Positions 26,349-35,190 of a stretch of DNA of 64,000 nt are shown piece after piece. The first letter of the stretch is position 1, and every line of letters begins with the position of its first letter. The notes under the pieces were generated by a model. It ran no database searches, was not told the DNA's origin, and saw only the letters and a program-made list of their open reading frames with translations. Origin of the DNA: Kiritimatiellota bacterium B12222. GTDB taxonomy: Bacteria > Verrucomicrobiota > Kiritimatiellia > SS1-B-03-39 > UBA6053. The translations under genes and the position numbers were made by a program. Where the stretch lies: positions 1,736,001-1,800,000 of the forward strand of contig CP120722.1 in assembly GCA_029719485.1 (NCBI GenBank), written 5' to 3'.

Positions 26349-27713
26349 ATGTCTCAATACGCAATGCCACCTAATATTCTGCTCGTTTTTGCTGATCAAT
26401 GGACGTTTTGGGCATTGGGGGTTGCGGGAAATAGGGAGTTGCGTACGCCGAATTTAGATCGGTTGGCCGCGGAGGGGGTTTATTTTCCTTATGCGGTGTC
26501 CGGCAGTCCGGTATGTACGCCGGCCCGGGCATCATTGTTGACAGGATTGCGACCGGATGCCCATGGATTAGTTATTAATGATGCGCCGCTCAACCCTGAC
26601 TTGCCGTCTATGGGGACGTATTTTGCCGAAGCAGGTTATGAAACGGCTTGGATAGGAAAGTGGCATGTCGATGGCCACGGACGTGCTAGCTACATCCCTC
26701 CCGAACGCCGTCATGGTTTTGAGACCTTTCAGGTGTTGGAATGCACGCATGAGTACAATCATTCCCTGTATTATAGTGGCGATCAAAAAGAGCAAAAGGT
26801 CTGGCCGGGCTATGATGCCTTTGCTCAAACCGAGGCGATGCAGTCCTGGATTCGTGGCCGTACTGAAGAAAAACCTTTTTTTGGCGTGTTGTCCTGGGGA
26901 CCACCGCACAGTCCCTATCACACTGCCCCTGAAAAATATAAAGCGCATTTTGCCGAAGCGCGTTTATCGCCGCGGGGCAATGTGCCTGAGGAATTGAGGG
27001 CGCGTACGATCCAAGAGCTGGCGGGGTATTATGCCCACTGCGAAGCGTTGGATGATTGTATGGGTCATCTGATGCAAACGTTGGAGGAAGAAGGGCTGCG
27101 GGAGAATACGATTGTGGTGTTCACCAGTGACCATGGAGACATGCTCCAGTCTCACGGCATTCGGGACAAGCAATGTCCTTGGGATGAAAGTTTACGTATT
27201 CCCATGATTATGTCGGGTCCCGGCTTGAAGCCGGGAACGCAAAACGACAGCTTGATTGAGTTTATGGATCTTTGGCCCACCTTGGCCGGGCTGGCAGGGA
27301 TTCCGGTGACGATGGCTTTGCATGCACGCGACCTCAGTTCTGAAGTTCTTTCGGGTGGTAGGCCGGAAGACAACAGCGCCTTTTACGCCAGCTATGTTCC
27401 TTTTGGCAATTGGCGGAAATTCCCCCTTTCGCATCCGTTACACACCGCGCGGGAAAGTCGGGGCCTGCGGACCTTGGAATGGTTGTATGTGGAAGATTTG
27501 ACAGGCCCCTGGCTGCTTTACGATATGAAACAAGATCCCTTGCAGTTGAATAATTTGGTTGATTCACCTGCTCATGCGGATCTTAGACGAAAATTTGCAA
27601 CCCAGTTGGCGGAAAGGCGTGACTGCTACGACGATGCATTTTTAAGTGGGGAAGCGTATGTAAAGCGTTGGGGCTATGAGACAGATGCGGATCTTACGAT
27701 CATGAAACGTTAA
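26349..27713 (+). CDS. Type I sulfatase
   Basis: A 454-residue arylsulfatase-like enzyme. The signature SPVCTPARASLLTG carries Cys56, the residue oxidised to formylglycine; metal ligands include the early Asp15-Gln17 region (VFADQW) and the later TSDHGDML. AWIGKWHVDG holds the conserved lysine and histidine. No signal peptide is visible from the start chosen at 26349, nor in the longer frame to 26256, so export is uncertain. Verrucomicrobial sulfatases usually desulfate algal or mucin glycans; the substrate here is unknown. No formylglycine-generating enzyme is in the window. Confidence 0.88.
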   Translation: MSQYAMPPNILLVFADQWTFWALGVAGNRELRTPNLDRLAAEGVYFPYAVSGSPVCTPARASLLTGLRPDAHGLVINDAPLNPDLPSMGTYFAEAGYETAWIGKWHVDGHGRASYIPPERRHGFETFQVLECTHEYNHSLYYSGDQKEQKVWPGYDAFAQTEAMQSWIRGRTEEKPFFGVLSWGPPHSPYHTAPEKYKAHFAEARLSPRGNVPEELRARTIQELAGYYAHCEALDDCMGHLMQTLEEEGLRENTIVVFTSDHGDMLQSHGIRDKQCPWDESLRIPMIMSGPGLKPGTQNDSLIEFMDLWPTLAGLAGIPVTMALHARDLSSEVLSGGRPEDNSAFYASYVPFGNWRKFPLSHPLHTARESRGLRTLEWLYVEDLTGPWLLYDMKQDPLQLNNLVDSPAHADLRRKFATQLAERRDCYDDAFLSGEAYVKRWGYETDADLTIMKR

Positions 27714-27782
27714 AGGGGTTGCGCCTGTTCAACCTTAGATTTCTCAGGTAAAGTATGAAACGTCTTAAAAGGATATGGCATC

Positions 27783-28370
27783 ATGAAACCTTTCACTTCT
27801 TTATTGGCGGAGGTTCGAGACTGCAAGCGTTGTGAAGCCGTCTTGCCCTTGGGGCCACGTCCGGTTTTGCAGATACATCCTGACGCGAAAATCTTGATTG
27901 CGGGTCAGGCCCCCGGTCGGAAGGTGCATGAAACAGGCATTCCTTTTGATGATGCCAGCGGAAAGCGTCTGCGGGAATGGATGGGGGTAAGTCGGGAGAC
28001 CTTTTATGATCCAAAACAAATTGCAATTTTACCCATGGGTTTTTGTTATCCCGGCACAGGTAAGTCAGGCGATTTGCCTCCTAGACCCGAATGTGCAGAA
28101 GCATGGCGGGCACAACTGCTGGCTGGGCTTAAGCAGTTGGCGCTGACCTTGGTGATTGGGCAATACGCCCAGAATTATCATTTAGGGAAAAGCAAGCGAA
28201 CGTTGACTGAGCGGGTGAAAGCTTGGCCGGGGGAAGGGGGGGCAATTGTGCCCCTGCCGCACCCCAGCCCCCGAAATAATATGTGGTTGCGTCGCAATCC
28301 TTGGTTTGAGGAAGATGGACTACCCCAACTGCGGATGCGGGTACGGGACGCTTTGGGCTGTAGTCAGTAG
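27783..28370 (+). CDS. Uracil-DNA glycosylase family protein
   Basis: A 195-residue protein of the UDG superfamily. Motif 1 is present as IAGQAPGRKVHETGIPFDD and the later motif as LPHPSPRNN. The CKRC pair near the N-terminus is only two cysteines, so a full iron-sulfur cluster as in family 4 enzymes is doubtful. It may excise deaminated bases, but close relatives of this subgroup are not well tested. It stands alone between the sulfatase and gltX. Confidence 0.75.
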   Translation: MKPFTSLLAEVRDCKRCEAVLPLGPRPVLQIHPDAKILIAGQAPGRKVHETGIPFDDASGKRLREWMGVSRETFYDPKQIAILPMGFCYPGTGKSGDLPPRPECAEAWRAQLLAGLKQLALTLVIGQYAQNYHLGKSKRTLTERVKAWPGEGGAIVPLPHPSPRNNMWLRRNPWFEEDGLPQLRMRVRDALGCSQ

Positions 28371-28400
28371 TTATTGGTCATTAGTCATTGGTCATTGGGT
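28361..28400 (+). repeat. Heptamer repeat (GTCATTG/A)n
   Basis: Consecutive GTCAGTA, GTTATTG, GTCATTA, GTCATTG, GTCATTG units straddling and following the stop codon of the UDG-family gene. Confidence 0.75.
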
Positions 28401-28539
28401 CGTGGGGTAAGAGGATTCGTTTTGCGGCATTCGTCCTTCTTCATCCGACATTCCTTCTTCGCGATGGTTCAAAACCTATTTCTTATGAATTTATTACGCA
28501 GATGCTTGATTGCGCTGTAAAACATGGCAAGAGGGGCGC

Positions 28540-30132
28540 ATGAATAATCCCGTACGCGTTCGTTTCGCCCCTTCTCCCACTGGTCAGGTGCATATTGGTA
28601 ATATCCGTGCCGCCATTTTTAACTATTTGTTTGCTCGTTCTGAAGGCGGGCAATTTCTGTTGCGTGTTGAAGACACGGATCGGGAACGCAGCACCCCGGA
28701 AGCGGTTGAAAAGCTGATGGAGGTCATGGATTGGCTGGAATTGCGCACCGATGAGGAACCCATGTTTCAATCTACGCGGGCCGATGCTCATTTGGCGGCG
28801 GCTGAACAGCTGATTGTGGATGGGCATGCCTATCGTCATGCGCGTTCTGCGGATGAACAGCCTGCGGTTTATTTTCGTATTCCCGTAGATGCGGGTGTTT
28901 ATGGGGCTTGTTTGCGTGAAGGTGAACAGGTTGAGAAGCCCCTATTTGCCGAACAGCCCTTGTTGATTGATGCCACGGGTATTCAATACATTGGCGTAAG
29001 TCGCAAAGGAAAACAGGATCCAGGGGCATGTTGTTTGGCCGGGATGGCGGATGGCGAGGTGTTGGATGCGGATGGTCAGCTGTTGTTTTCAATTTCAGAA
29101 CAGTTGCCTGCGATTTTGAATGAGGGCTTGGCTTTTGAAACGACGGATGCCGTTTCGATTCGGTTTACTCGTCGGGAGATCGTATTTACTGATTTGGTAA
29201 AAGGGGAATTGGCCAAACCTTTGGATGCGATGAAAGATTTGGTGATTGTGCGGGGAGATGGATCACCGGTGTTTCATTTGGCCAATGTGTGTGACGATAT
29301 TGAACAGGGGGTGACGCATATCATTCGTGGAGATGATCATGTTGAAAACACCTTCCGTCATTTACCGCTCTTTTTATTGATTGATGGTGCCATTCCCGCG
29401 TACGGGCATTTGCCTATGATTGTAAATAAGCAGGGTAAACCTTACTCTAAACGAGATGGAGATGCCTTTGTGGGTGATTTCAGATCTAAAGGCTATTTGC
29501 CCGAAGCGCTGTTTAATTATTTGGTTTTGTTGGGATGGTCTCCAGGGGATGATCGTGAGAAAATGAATCGGGATGAGATGATTGCCGCATTCAGTTTGGA
29601 TCGTGTACAACAAAGTCCGGCTCAAATGGATTTGCAAAAATTGGGCAACCTAAACGGTGCCTATCTTCAGGATTTACCGCAGGATATCTATTTAGCGGAT
29701 GTGCGGGATTTATTGTCACGTCAGGACTGGAATAGCGGATTGACGCTGGAGCAATGGACGGAGGTGGCCCTGCTGATGCGTCCGCGTCTCAAAACCTATG
29801 GGGAAGTCTTAGACTGGGATTGGTTTGCTACAAGTGATTTTGAACGTAACCCCGCGGCCTTAAAACGTGGCTTGGGTAAAGCTTGGCAGAAAGATGTGCT
29901 GGCGCGTATTACGGAAGAGCTTGAGAAAGGGCTTACTTTGGGGGCGGCCCGTGAGGAAGTGTCCACGACTTTGGAAATGGATGATATGAAGCTGAACTTG
30001 CCCATTCGGGTGGGGCTCACTGGACAAGCCGGCGGACCCGATTTAGATTCGATCTTGAAAATTCTTCCTCCAGAAAGCATTGTCGAACGCATGAAAAAAA
30101 CTCTCATTTGCCTGCATCAAGCGGAGGCCTAA
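28540..30132 (+). CDS. gltX: Glutamyl-tRNA synthetase with an atypical insertion
   Basis: A 530-residue class I synthetase charging tRNA-Glu. The HIGH motif is [15 protein letters not shown] (11-25) and the KMSKS equivalent is YSKRDGD (302-308). In typical enzymes these are about 60 residues closer; the extra sequence lies between residues ~100 and 200 and contains an unfamiliar [19 protein letters not shown] stretch. The zinc CxC motif is absent. ATG 28540 follows GAGGGG. Downstream glnS begins 4 bases later. Whether it is discriminating or not cannot be told. Confidence 0.88.
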   Translation: MNNPVRVRFAPSPTGQVHIGNIRAAIFNYLFARSEGGQFLLRVEDTDRERSTPEAVEKLMEVMDWLELRTDEEPMFQSTRADAHLAAAEQLIVDGHAYRHARSADEQPAVYFRIPVDAGVYGACLREGEQVEKPLFAEQPLLIDATGIQYIGVSRKGKQDPGACCLAGMADGEVLDADGQLLFSISEQLPAILNEGLAFETTDAVSIRFTRREIVFTDLVKGELAKPLDAMKDLVIVRGDGSPVFHLANVCDDIEQGVTHIIRGDDHVENTFRHLPLFLLIDGAIPAYGHLPMIVNKQGKPYSKRDGDAFVGDFRSKGYLPEALFNYLVLLGWSPGDDREKMNRDEMIAAFSLDRVQQSPAQMDLQKLGNLNGAYLQDLPQDIYLADVRDLLSRQDWNSGLTLEQWTEVALLMRPRLKTYGEVLDWDWFATSDFERNPAALKRGLGKAWQKDVLARITEELEKGLTLGAAREEVSTTLEMDDMKLNLPIRVGLTGQAGGPDLDSILKILPPESIVERMKKTLICLHQAEA

Positions 30133-30136
30133 GTCT

Positions 30137-31807
30137 ATGAACGATTCCACAGAAACACCTGTTAATTTTATTCACGAAAAAATCGATGCCGATCTCGCAT
30201 CCGGAGCTTATCAGGAGGTCCATACGCGCTTTCCGCCTGAACCCAATGGCTACTTGCATATTGGACATGCAAAATCGATTTGTCTCAACTTTGGAACCGC
30301 CAATAAATACAAGGGTAAATGTAACCTGCGTTTTGACGATACCAATCCGGTGAAGGAAGATCAGGAATACGTTGACGCGATTGAAGCGGATGTGCGCTGG
30401 TTGGGATTTGACTGGGAGGGTGAACCTAAATTTGCGTCTGACTACTTTGACCGGATGTATGGATTTGCGGAAGAGTTGATTCAAAAAGATTTGGCGTATG
30501 TGTGTGGATTGTCCACGGAAGAATTTAAAGAAGTGCGTGGGGTTCCCACGCGGCCGGGTGGCGAAAGTCCCGGACGTGCCTTGTCGATCGAAGAAAATTT
30601 AGCCTTGTTCCGTCAAATGAAGGCCGGAGAGCTGGAAGAAGGCTCGTACGTATTGCGCGGTAAAATTGATATGGCCAGCCCGAACTTGCATATGCGGGAT
30701 CCGGTGTTTTATCGCATTCGGAAAGCGTCTCATCATCGTACGGGTGACAAGTGGTGCATTTACCCCAGTTACGATTTTGCCCATTGTATCGAAGATGCGA
30801 TTGAAGGGATTACCCATTCATTATGTACCTTGGAATTTGAGGTGCATCGTCCCTTGTACGACTGGATTTTGGAAAATATTTCTTTGCCCCGTCCCTTGCC
30901 GTATCAGACTGAATTTGCCCGTTTGAATCTCACTTACACGGTGATGAGTAAACGCAAATTGTTGACCTTGGTGCAAGAAAACAAGGTGAATGGCTGGGAT
31001 GATCCACGGATGCCGACCTTGGTGGGCATGCGGCGCCGGGGTTATCCGGCAGCAGCGATTCGGGCCTTTTGTGAAAAAGTGGGAATTACCAAATTCAACT
31101 CCCTGAGTGACTTTGCTTTGTTGGAATTCTCATTGCGTGAAGTGCTCAATGAAACGGCACAGCGTCGGATGGCGGTGTTGGATCCTTTAAAAGTGGTGAT
31201 TGAAAATTATCCCGAAGGTGAAGAAGAGACGTTTGAAGCGCAAAACAATCCCAAAGACGAAAGTGCGGGAACGCGTCAGGTGCCGTTTAGCCGTGAAATT
31301 TGGATTGAGCGCAATGACTTTTTAGAAGATGCACCCAAGAAATTCTTTAGATTGTCGGTGGGACGCGAAGTACGTCTGCGGGCGGCCTGTTATATTACCT
31401 GTACGGAGGTCATCAAAGATGATGCGGGTGAGGTGATTGAGTTACGTTGCACTTGGGATCCCGAATCCCGTGGCGGAGGCACGCCAGATAATCGCAAGGT
31501 GAAAGGCACCATTCATTGGGTGAGCGCGAAACACGCGGTCAAAGCGGAAGTACGTTTGTATGATCGTTTGTTTACCGTGCCTGAACCGGATGCGGACGAC
31601 GAAAAAGACTACCAAGATTTCATGAATCCGGAGTCTCTACAAGTGGTCGACGCCTATGTGGAACCTTCCTTGCTCGACTTTGTACCTGAAGATCCCATTC
31701 AGTTCGAACGTATTGGCTACTTCACTCCCGATAAAGATACCACTGCCGATAAACCGGTGTTCAACCGCACGGTGGGTCTGCGTGATTCCTGGGGAAAAGG
31801 AAAGTAG
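30137..31807 (+). CDS. glnS: Glutaminyl-tRNA synthetase
   Basis: A 556-residue class I synthetase that charges tRNA-Gln directly. HIGH is in [12 protein letters not shown] (37-48), KMSKS equivalent VMSKRKL is around residue 273, and the C-terminal anticodon-binding beta barrels follow, ending [13 protein letters not shown]. Presence beside gltX implies direct Gln-tRNA charging rather than the GatCAB route, though GatCAB genes could exist outside the window. Only 4 bases separate it from gltX. Confidence 0.96.
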   Translation: MNDSTETPVNFIHEKIDADLASGAYQEVHTRFPPEPNGYLHIGHAKSICLNFGTANKYKGKCNLRFDDTNPVKEDQEYVDAIEADVRWLGFDWEGEPKFASDYFDRMYGFAEELIQKDLAYVCGLSTEEFKEVRGVPTRPGGESPGRALSIEENLALFRQMKAGELEEGSYVLRGKIDMASPNLHMRDPVFYRIRKASHHRTGDKWCIYPSYDFAHCIEDAIEGITHSLCTLEFEVHRPLYDWILENISLPRPLPYQTEFARLNLTYTVMSKRKLLTLVQENKVNGWDDPRMPTLVGMRRRGYPAAAIRAFCEKVGITKFNSLSDFALLEFSLREVLNETAQRRMAVLDPLKVVIENYPEGEEETFEAQNNPKDESAGTRQVPFSREIWIERNDFLEDAPKKFFRLSVGREVRLRAACYITCTEVIKDDAGEVIELRCTWDPESRGGGTPDNRKVKGTIHWVSAKHAVKAEVRLYDRLFTVPEPDADDEKDYQDFMNPESLQVVDAYVEPSLLDFVPEDPIQFERIGYFTPDKDTTADKPVFNRTVGLRDSWGKGK

Positions 31808-31895
31808 GGCGCTTCGTGCTGGCGTTTGGGCCTTGCCAAGGTCACTCAGGCATGCCTGCCTGAAATACCTAATGTAAGACCTTCTTTCCGGGCGC

Positions 31896-32846
31896 TCACT
31901 GCGTTTGGATGACGCTTGGTTTTAGCGCTTCCAGTTGGTTGTATAAGGCTTCGGTTTTGGGCAGGTTGATATCAAATTCTTTCGCGTATCTTAAAATGGT
32001 TCCGGCCAACAACTCTCGTTCATCGGGTTTGGTCTTGATGTCGAAATCCCGCTGTAAGGAGGTTTTGGTTTCGGTGGGGAATATGTCTGCTTTCGAAAGT
32101 ACGGCTTCGGCGATGTTGTGGGGGAGCTTGACTCCGACTTTGGCGGCAATGGCAAGGATTTCGGAGATGACATCCGCTGCTTCTGCCCTGAGATAGGGAT
32201 CGGTGGAAACGTCGCCGATGGTTTTATTGTATGCGGTAGTGACGATTGCAAATGAGGCAACAAAAGTGAATTTTTCCCAGATACACGACTGAATATCCTC
32301 TCGGTATTGATGTTGGATATCTGCGCGTTGCAGGATCTCCATGAGAGCCTCGGGTGGGTAATCGGGACGTTGAGGATCGGTTCCAAAAATAATGTTGCAG
32401 ACCGCACCTTTCTGCGCCACGACTCCCGGACGTTCAATATGTGTGCCGATGTAGACACAGGCGGGCAGGACAATGCCGTTGGGGATGACGGCGCGTATGC
32501 GATCGTAAACATCCGCCCCATTCAGCAAGGGAAGAATGACGGTATGGTCTGAGATACGATCTTTGAGTTGCAACAGTAAAGGGTGTAGATCAAAACCCTT
32601 TACGCAGAGGATACAGAGATCAAGTTCGGGCATTTCGTCCAAGGAGTCTGTTGCCACTGAAGGGCGGCAGAGGAGTTTGCCATCCTTCTCGGTTTTAAGG
32701 GTAAGCCCGTTTTGTTGAATAGCATTGAGGTGTTCACCTCTGGCGAAGAAGGCGATTTGGGTTTGTTCGTCTTGAATCTGACAGAGTTTTCCTCCGTAAA
32801 ATCCACCCACGCCGCCCAATCCGAATATTCCTATAGTTAATTTCAT
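31896..32846 (-). CDS. panE: 2-dehydropantoate 2-reductase
   Basis: A 316-residue NADPH enzyme making pantoate for coenzyme A. The Rossmann motif GLGGVGGFYGG is at residues 9-19, LPLLNGADV and WEKFTFVASFA (with the catalytic lysine) are present, and the C-terminal KTSLQRDFDIK is conserved. Family members of similar sequence exist that reduce other ketoacids, so the pathway is likely rather than certain. Convergent with glnS. Confidence 0.87.
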   Translation of the reverse strand: MKLTIGIFGLGGVGGFYGGKLCQIQDEQTQIAFFARGEHLNAIQQNGLTLKTEKDGKLLCRPSVATDSLDEMPELDLCILCVKGFDLHPLLLQLKDRISDHTVILPLLNGADVYDRIRAVIPNGIVLPACVYIGTHIERPGVVAQKGAVCNIIFGTDPQRPDYPPEALMEILQRADIQHQYREDIQSCIWEKFTFVASFAIVTTAYNKTIGDVSTDPYLRAEAADVISEILAIAAKVGVKLPHNIAEAVLSKADIFPTETKTSLQRDFDIKTKPDERELLAGTILRYAKEFDINLPKTEALYNQLEALKPSVIQTQ

Positions 32847-32888
32847 ATGACTTAATTATGATGAGATGAGCGGACCTGTCACCTGAGG

Positions 32889-32957
32889 TGCACTCAATCG
32901 TTGTGTGTATGGCCCACATGGAGGTTAACGGATGGGATAAACGTCTCCTATACCCAG
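32889..32957 (+). repeat. Degenerate ~70-bp sequence, copy A
   Basis: Aligns by eye to copy B at 34742-34811; shared blocks are GTGTGTATG, CATGG, TAA, GATG and GATAAA in the same order and spacing. It stands 200 bases before the tandem array, while copy B stands just after the integrase remnant. It might be a relic recombination site; that is inference. Confidence 0.5.
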
Positions 32958-33090
32958 CATGGGCGTGAACTTATGAGGTGAACCCGCCTACGGCGGATAA
33001 AAGTTCTTTGTACATGGAGCAATGAAAACAAATCTACAAGCCAATGACAACTGCGTAATCGTAAGATTGGGTGGGGGGACTGGTCATTAG

Positions 33091-34575
33091 TCAATGGTCA
33101 GAGGAGTGTTGTAATGGTGGTGAGGGGTAAAGCCCTGAAGGGGAGGCGCTCAACAGGCCAGACCGTAAGGGCTGGTTTGAGGGATGATTTAGAATGATGA
33201 GGCCTGAAGGGCCGGCTCTCTTGTTTGCTGGTTCAGATCTGAGATCAAGAGTGACGATGTTTTACCCTGCAGTGAGAGAGGCGTCCGTACCGGACTCAAC
33301 TTGTGCTGTGGTTTATTTCCCGGCCCTTACGGACCGGGCTTTGGGGAGGCGTCCGTACCGGACTTTGGAGTGGGGGATCGGTTGTGTGGTCAGGGGTTGA
33401 GGGATTTCACCATGAAGGGATTGAAGGGCATGAAGGTTTGGGGAAGGGAAGGGAGTAGGCAATAGTCAATGGTCAGAGGAGTGTTGTAATGGTGGTGAGG
33501 GGTAAATCCCTGAAGGGGAGGCTCTCCACAGGCCAGTCCGTAAGGGCTGGTTTGAGGGATGATTTAGAATGATGAGGCCTGAAGGGCCGGCTCTCTTGTT
33601 TGCTGGTTCAGATCTGAGATCAAGAGTGAAGATGTTTTACCCTGCAGTGAGAGAGGCGTCCGTACCGGACTCAACTTGTGCTGTGGTTTATTTCCCGGCC
33701 CTTACGGACCGGGCTTTGGGGAGGCGTCCGTACCGGACTTTGGAGTGGGGGATCGGTTGTGTGGTCAGGGGTTGAGGGATTTCACCATGAAGGGATTGAA
33801 GGACATGAAGGTTTGGGGAAGGGAAGGGAGTAGGCAATAGTCAATGGTCAGAGGAGTGTTGTAATGGTGGTGAGGGGTAAAGCCCTGAAGGGGAGGCGCT
33901 CCACAGGCCAGTCCGTAAGGGCTGGTTTGAGGGATGATTTAGAATGATGAGGCCTGAAGGGCCGGCTCTCTTGCTTGCTGGTTCAGATCTGAGATCAAGA
34001 GTGAAGATGTTTTACCCTGCAGTGAGAGAGGCGTCCGTACCGGACTTTGGAGTGGGGGATCGGTTGTGTGGTCAGGGGTTGAGGAGGTTCACCATGAAGG
34101 GATTGAAGGACATGAAGGTTTGGGGAAGGGAAGGGAGTAGGCAATAGTCAATGGTCAGAGGAGTGTTGTAATGGTGGTGAGGGGTAAAGCCCTGAAGGGG
34201 AGGCGCTCCACAGGCCAGTCCGTAAGGGCTGGTTTGAGGGATGATTTAGAATGATGAGGCCTGAAGGGCCGGCTCTCTTGTTTGCTGGTTCAGATCCGAG
34301 ATCAGAAGTGAAGATGTTTTACCCTGCAGTGAGAGAGGCGTCCGTACCGGACTTTGGAGTGGGGGATCGGTTGTGTGGTCAGGGGTTGAGGGATTTCACC
34401 ATGAAGGGATTGAAGGGCATGAAGGTTTGGGGAAGGGAAGGGAGTAGGCAATAGTCAATGGTCAGAGGAGTGTTGTAATGGTGGTGAGGGTTAAAGCCCT
34501 GAAGGGGAGGCTCTCTATAGGCCAGTCCGTAAGGGCTGGTTTGATGGGTGATCTAAAATGGAGAGGCCTGAAGGG
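33091..34575 (+). repeat. Tandem array of 375- and 307-bp units
   Basis: The anchor TCAATGGTCAGAGGAGTG recurs at 33091, 33466, 33841, 34148 and 34455. The first two units are 375 bases; the next two are 307 and lack one 68-base block lying between copies of CGTCCGTACCGGAC, as expected from deletion between direct repeats. The fifth is partial. Each unit includes palindromes of the type CCCGGCCC..GGACCGGG and GCCAGTCCGTAAGGGCTGG. The short reading frames repeated in each unit (67-68 codons) look like by-products and have no gene signals. Confidence 0.92.
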
Positions 34576-34603
34576 CCACTCGGATGTGAAAACCACCATT
34601 CGA

Positions 34604-34625
34604 GCACTTCGACAAGCTCAGGGAT
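34604..34625 (+). repeat. CTTCGACAAGCTCAGG dispersed repeat
   Basis: A single copy of the motif GCACTTCGACAAGCTCAGG, a widespread dispersed bacterial repeat often mis-translated as FDKLS peptides. It lies between the tandem array and the integrase scrap. Confidence 0.5.
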
Positions 34626-34648
34626 AATATCAAGCTCATGGCTGGGCG

Positions 34649-34714
34649 ATGATTTATACTCATGTGCTGAATAAAGGGCCGCTGGGGGTGGTGAGTCCCC
34701 TGGATACGTTGTGA
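34649..34714 (+). pseudogene. intI: C-terminal remnant of an integron integrase
   Basis: The frame reads MIYTHVLNKG, PLGVV, SPLDTL and stop, the characteristic end of IntI tyrosine recombinases, including the catalytic tyrosine (Y of MIYTHV). The conserved LLGH..TT block that should precede it is absent; the upstream codons are unrelated. Only 21 codons remain, so it is inactive. The cassette array at 60-63 kb lies 25 kb away in the same orientation, and whether the two were once one integron is unknown. Confidence 0.8.
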
Positions 34715-34741
34715 GGAGGGGCGGAAGTCAGTGTCATTGGG

Positions 34742-34811
34742 GCGCTCATTAGGTGTGTATGCCTCGCATGGGCACTAATAGATGAGATAAATGCACTCTG
34801 TATAGGGACGT
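34742..34811 (+). repeat. Degenerate ~70-bp sequence, copy B
   Basis: Counterpart of copy A at 32889-32957 (about two thirds identical by eye). It begins 27 bases after the integrase stop. ATGC and GCAT form a small dyad within it. Possible relic of an attI or attC-like site. Confidence 0.5.
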
Positions 34812-35190
34812 ACAAACGCAAAAGGTCAGGTCCATGATTCAAATGATTTTTTGGGGTCTTCACACCCTTGAGGTGATGGTTACAGTTTTTCTCAGGTGGG
34901 GTATGCTTTGCGGTCCCTGCATTGTGGGGAAGCTGTGCGTGAAGATGCGGATCGTGATTATGCTGCTATGGTTTTTGTGCTGTTTTTCTGTGGGGGGGGA
35001 AGGACGGAGCTTTGGGATGAGCGGGATATTATCGTCTCTCGTAGGAGCTGTCGATTTATGACTCACTTTTGGAGATCATTGACGTCATTATTTTCTGGAG
35101 AAACAGTTGCGTGATTATTTTTAATTGACAAATAACCGTATTCTTAGTCAGGTATGCATCAATACACGTTAACTCTTCCCAGGATTTATT
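34812..35190 (+). other. Gene-poor stretch before the PEP-CTERM gene
   Basis: An open frame at 34896-35114 (72 codons, MGYALRSLHCGEAVREDADR...) reads like protein but matches nothing I recognise; it could be a broken cassette gene. A TTGACA at 35125-35130 may serve the next gene, though the -10 box is poor. Nothing else is apparent. Confidence 0.3.

Noticed and set aside
33194-34454. Four repeated small genes beginning MMRPEGPALL
   Set aside because: Each is a frame inside a tandem unit whose core is palindromic, with no ribosome site or family match.
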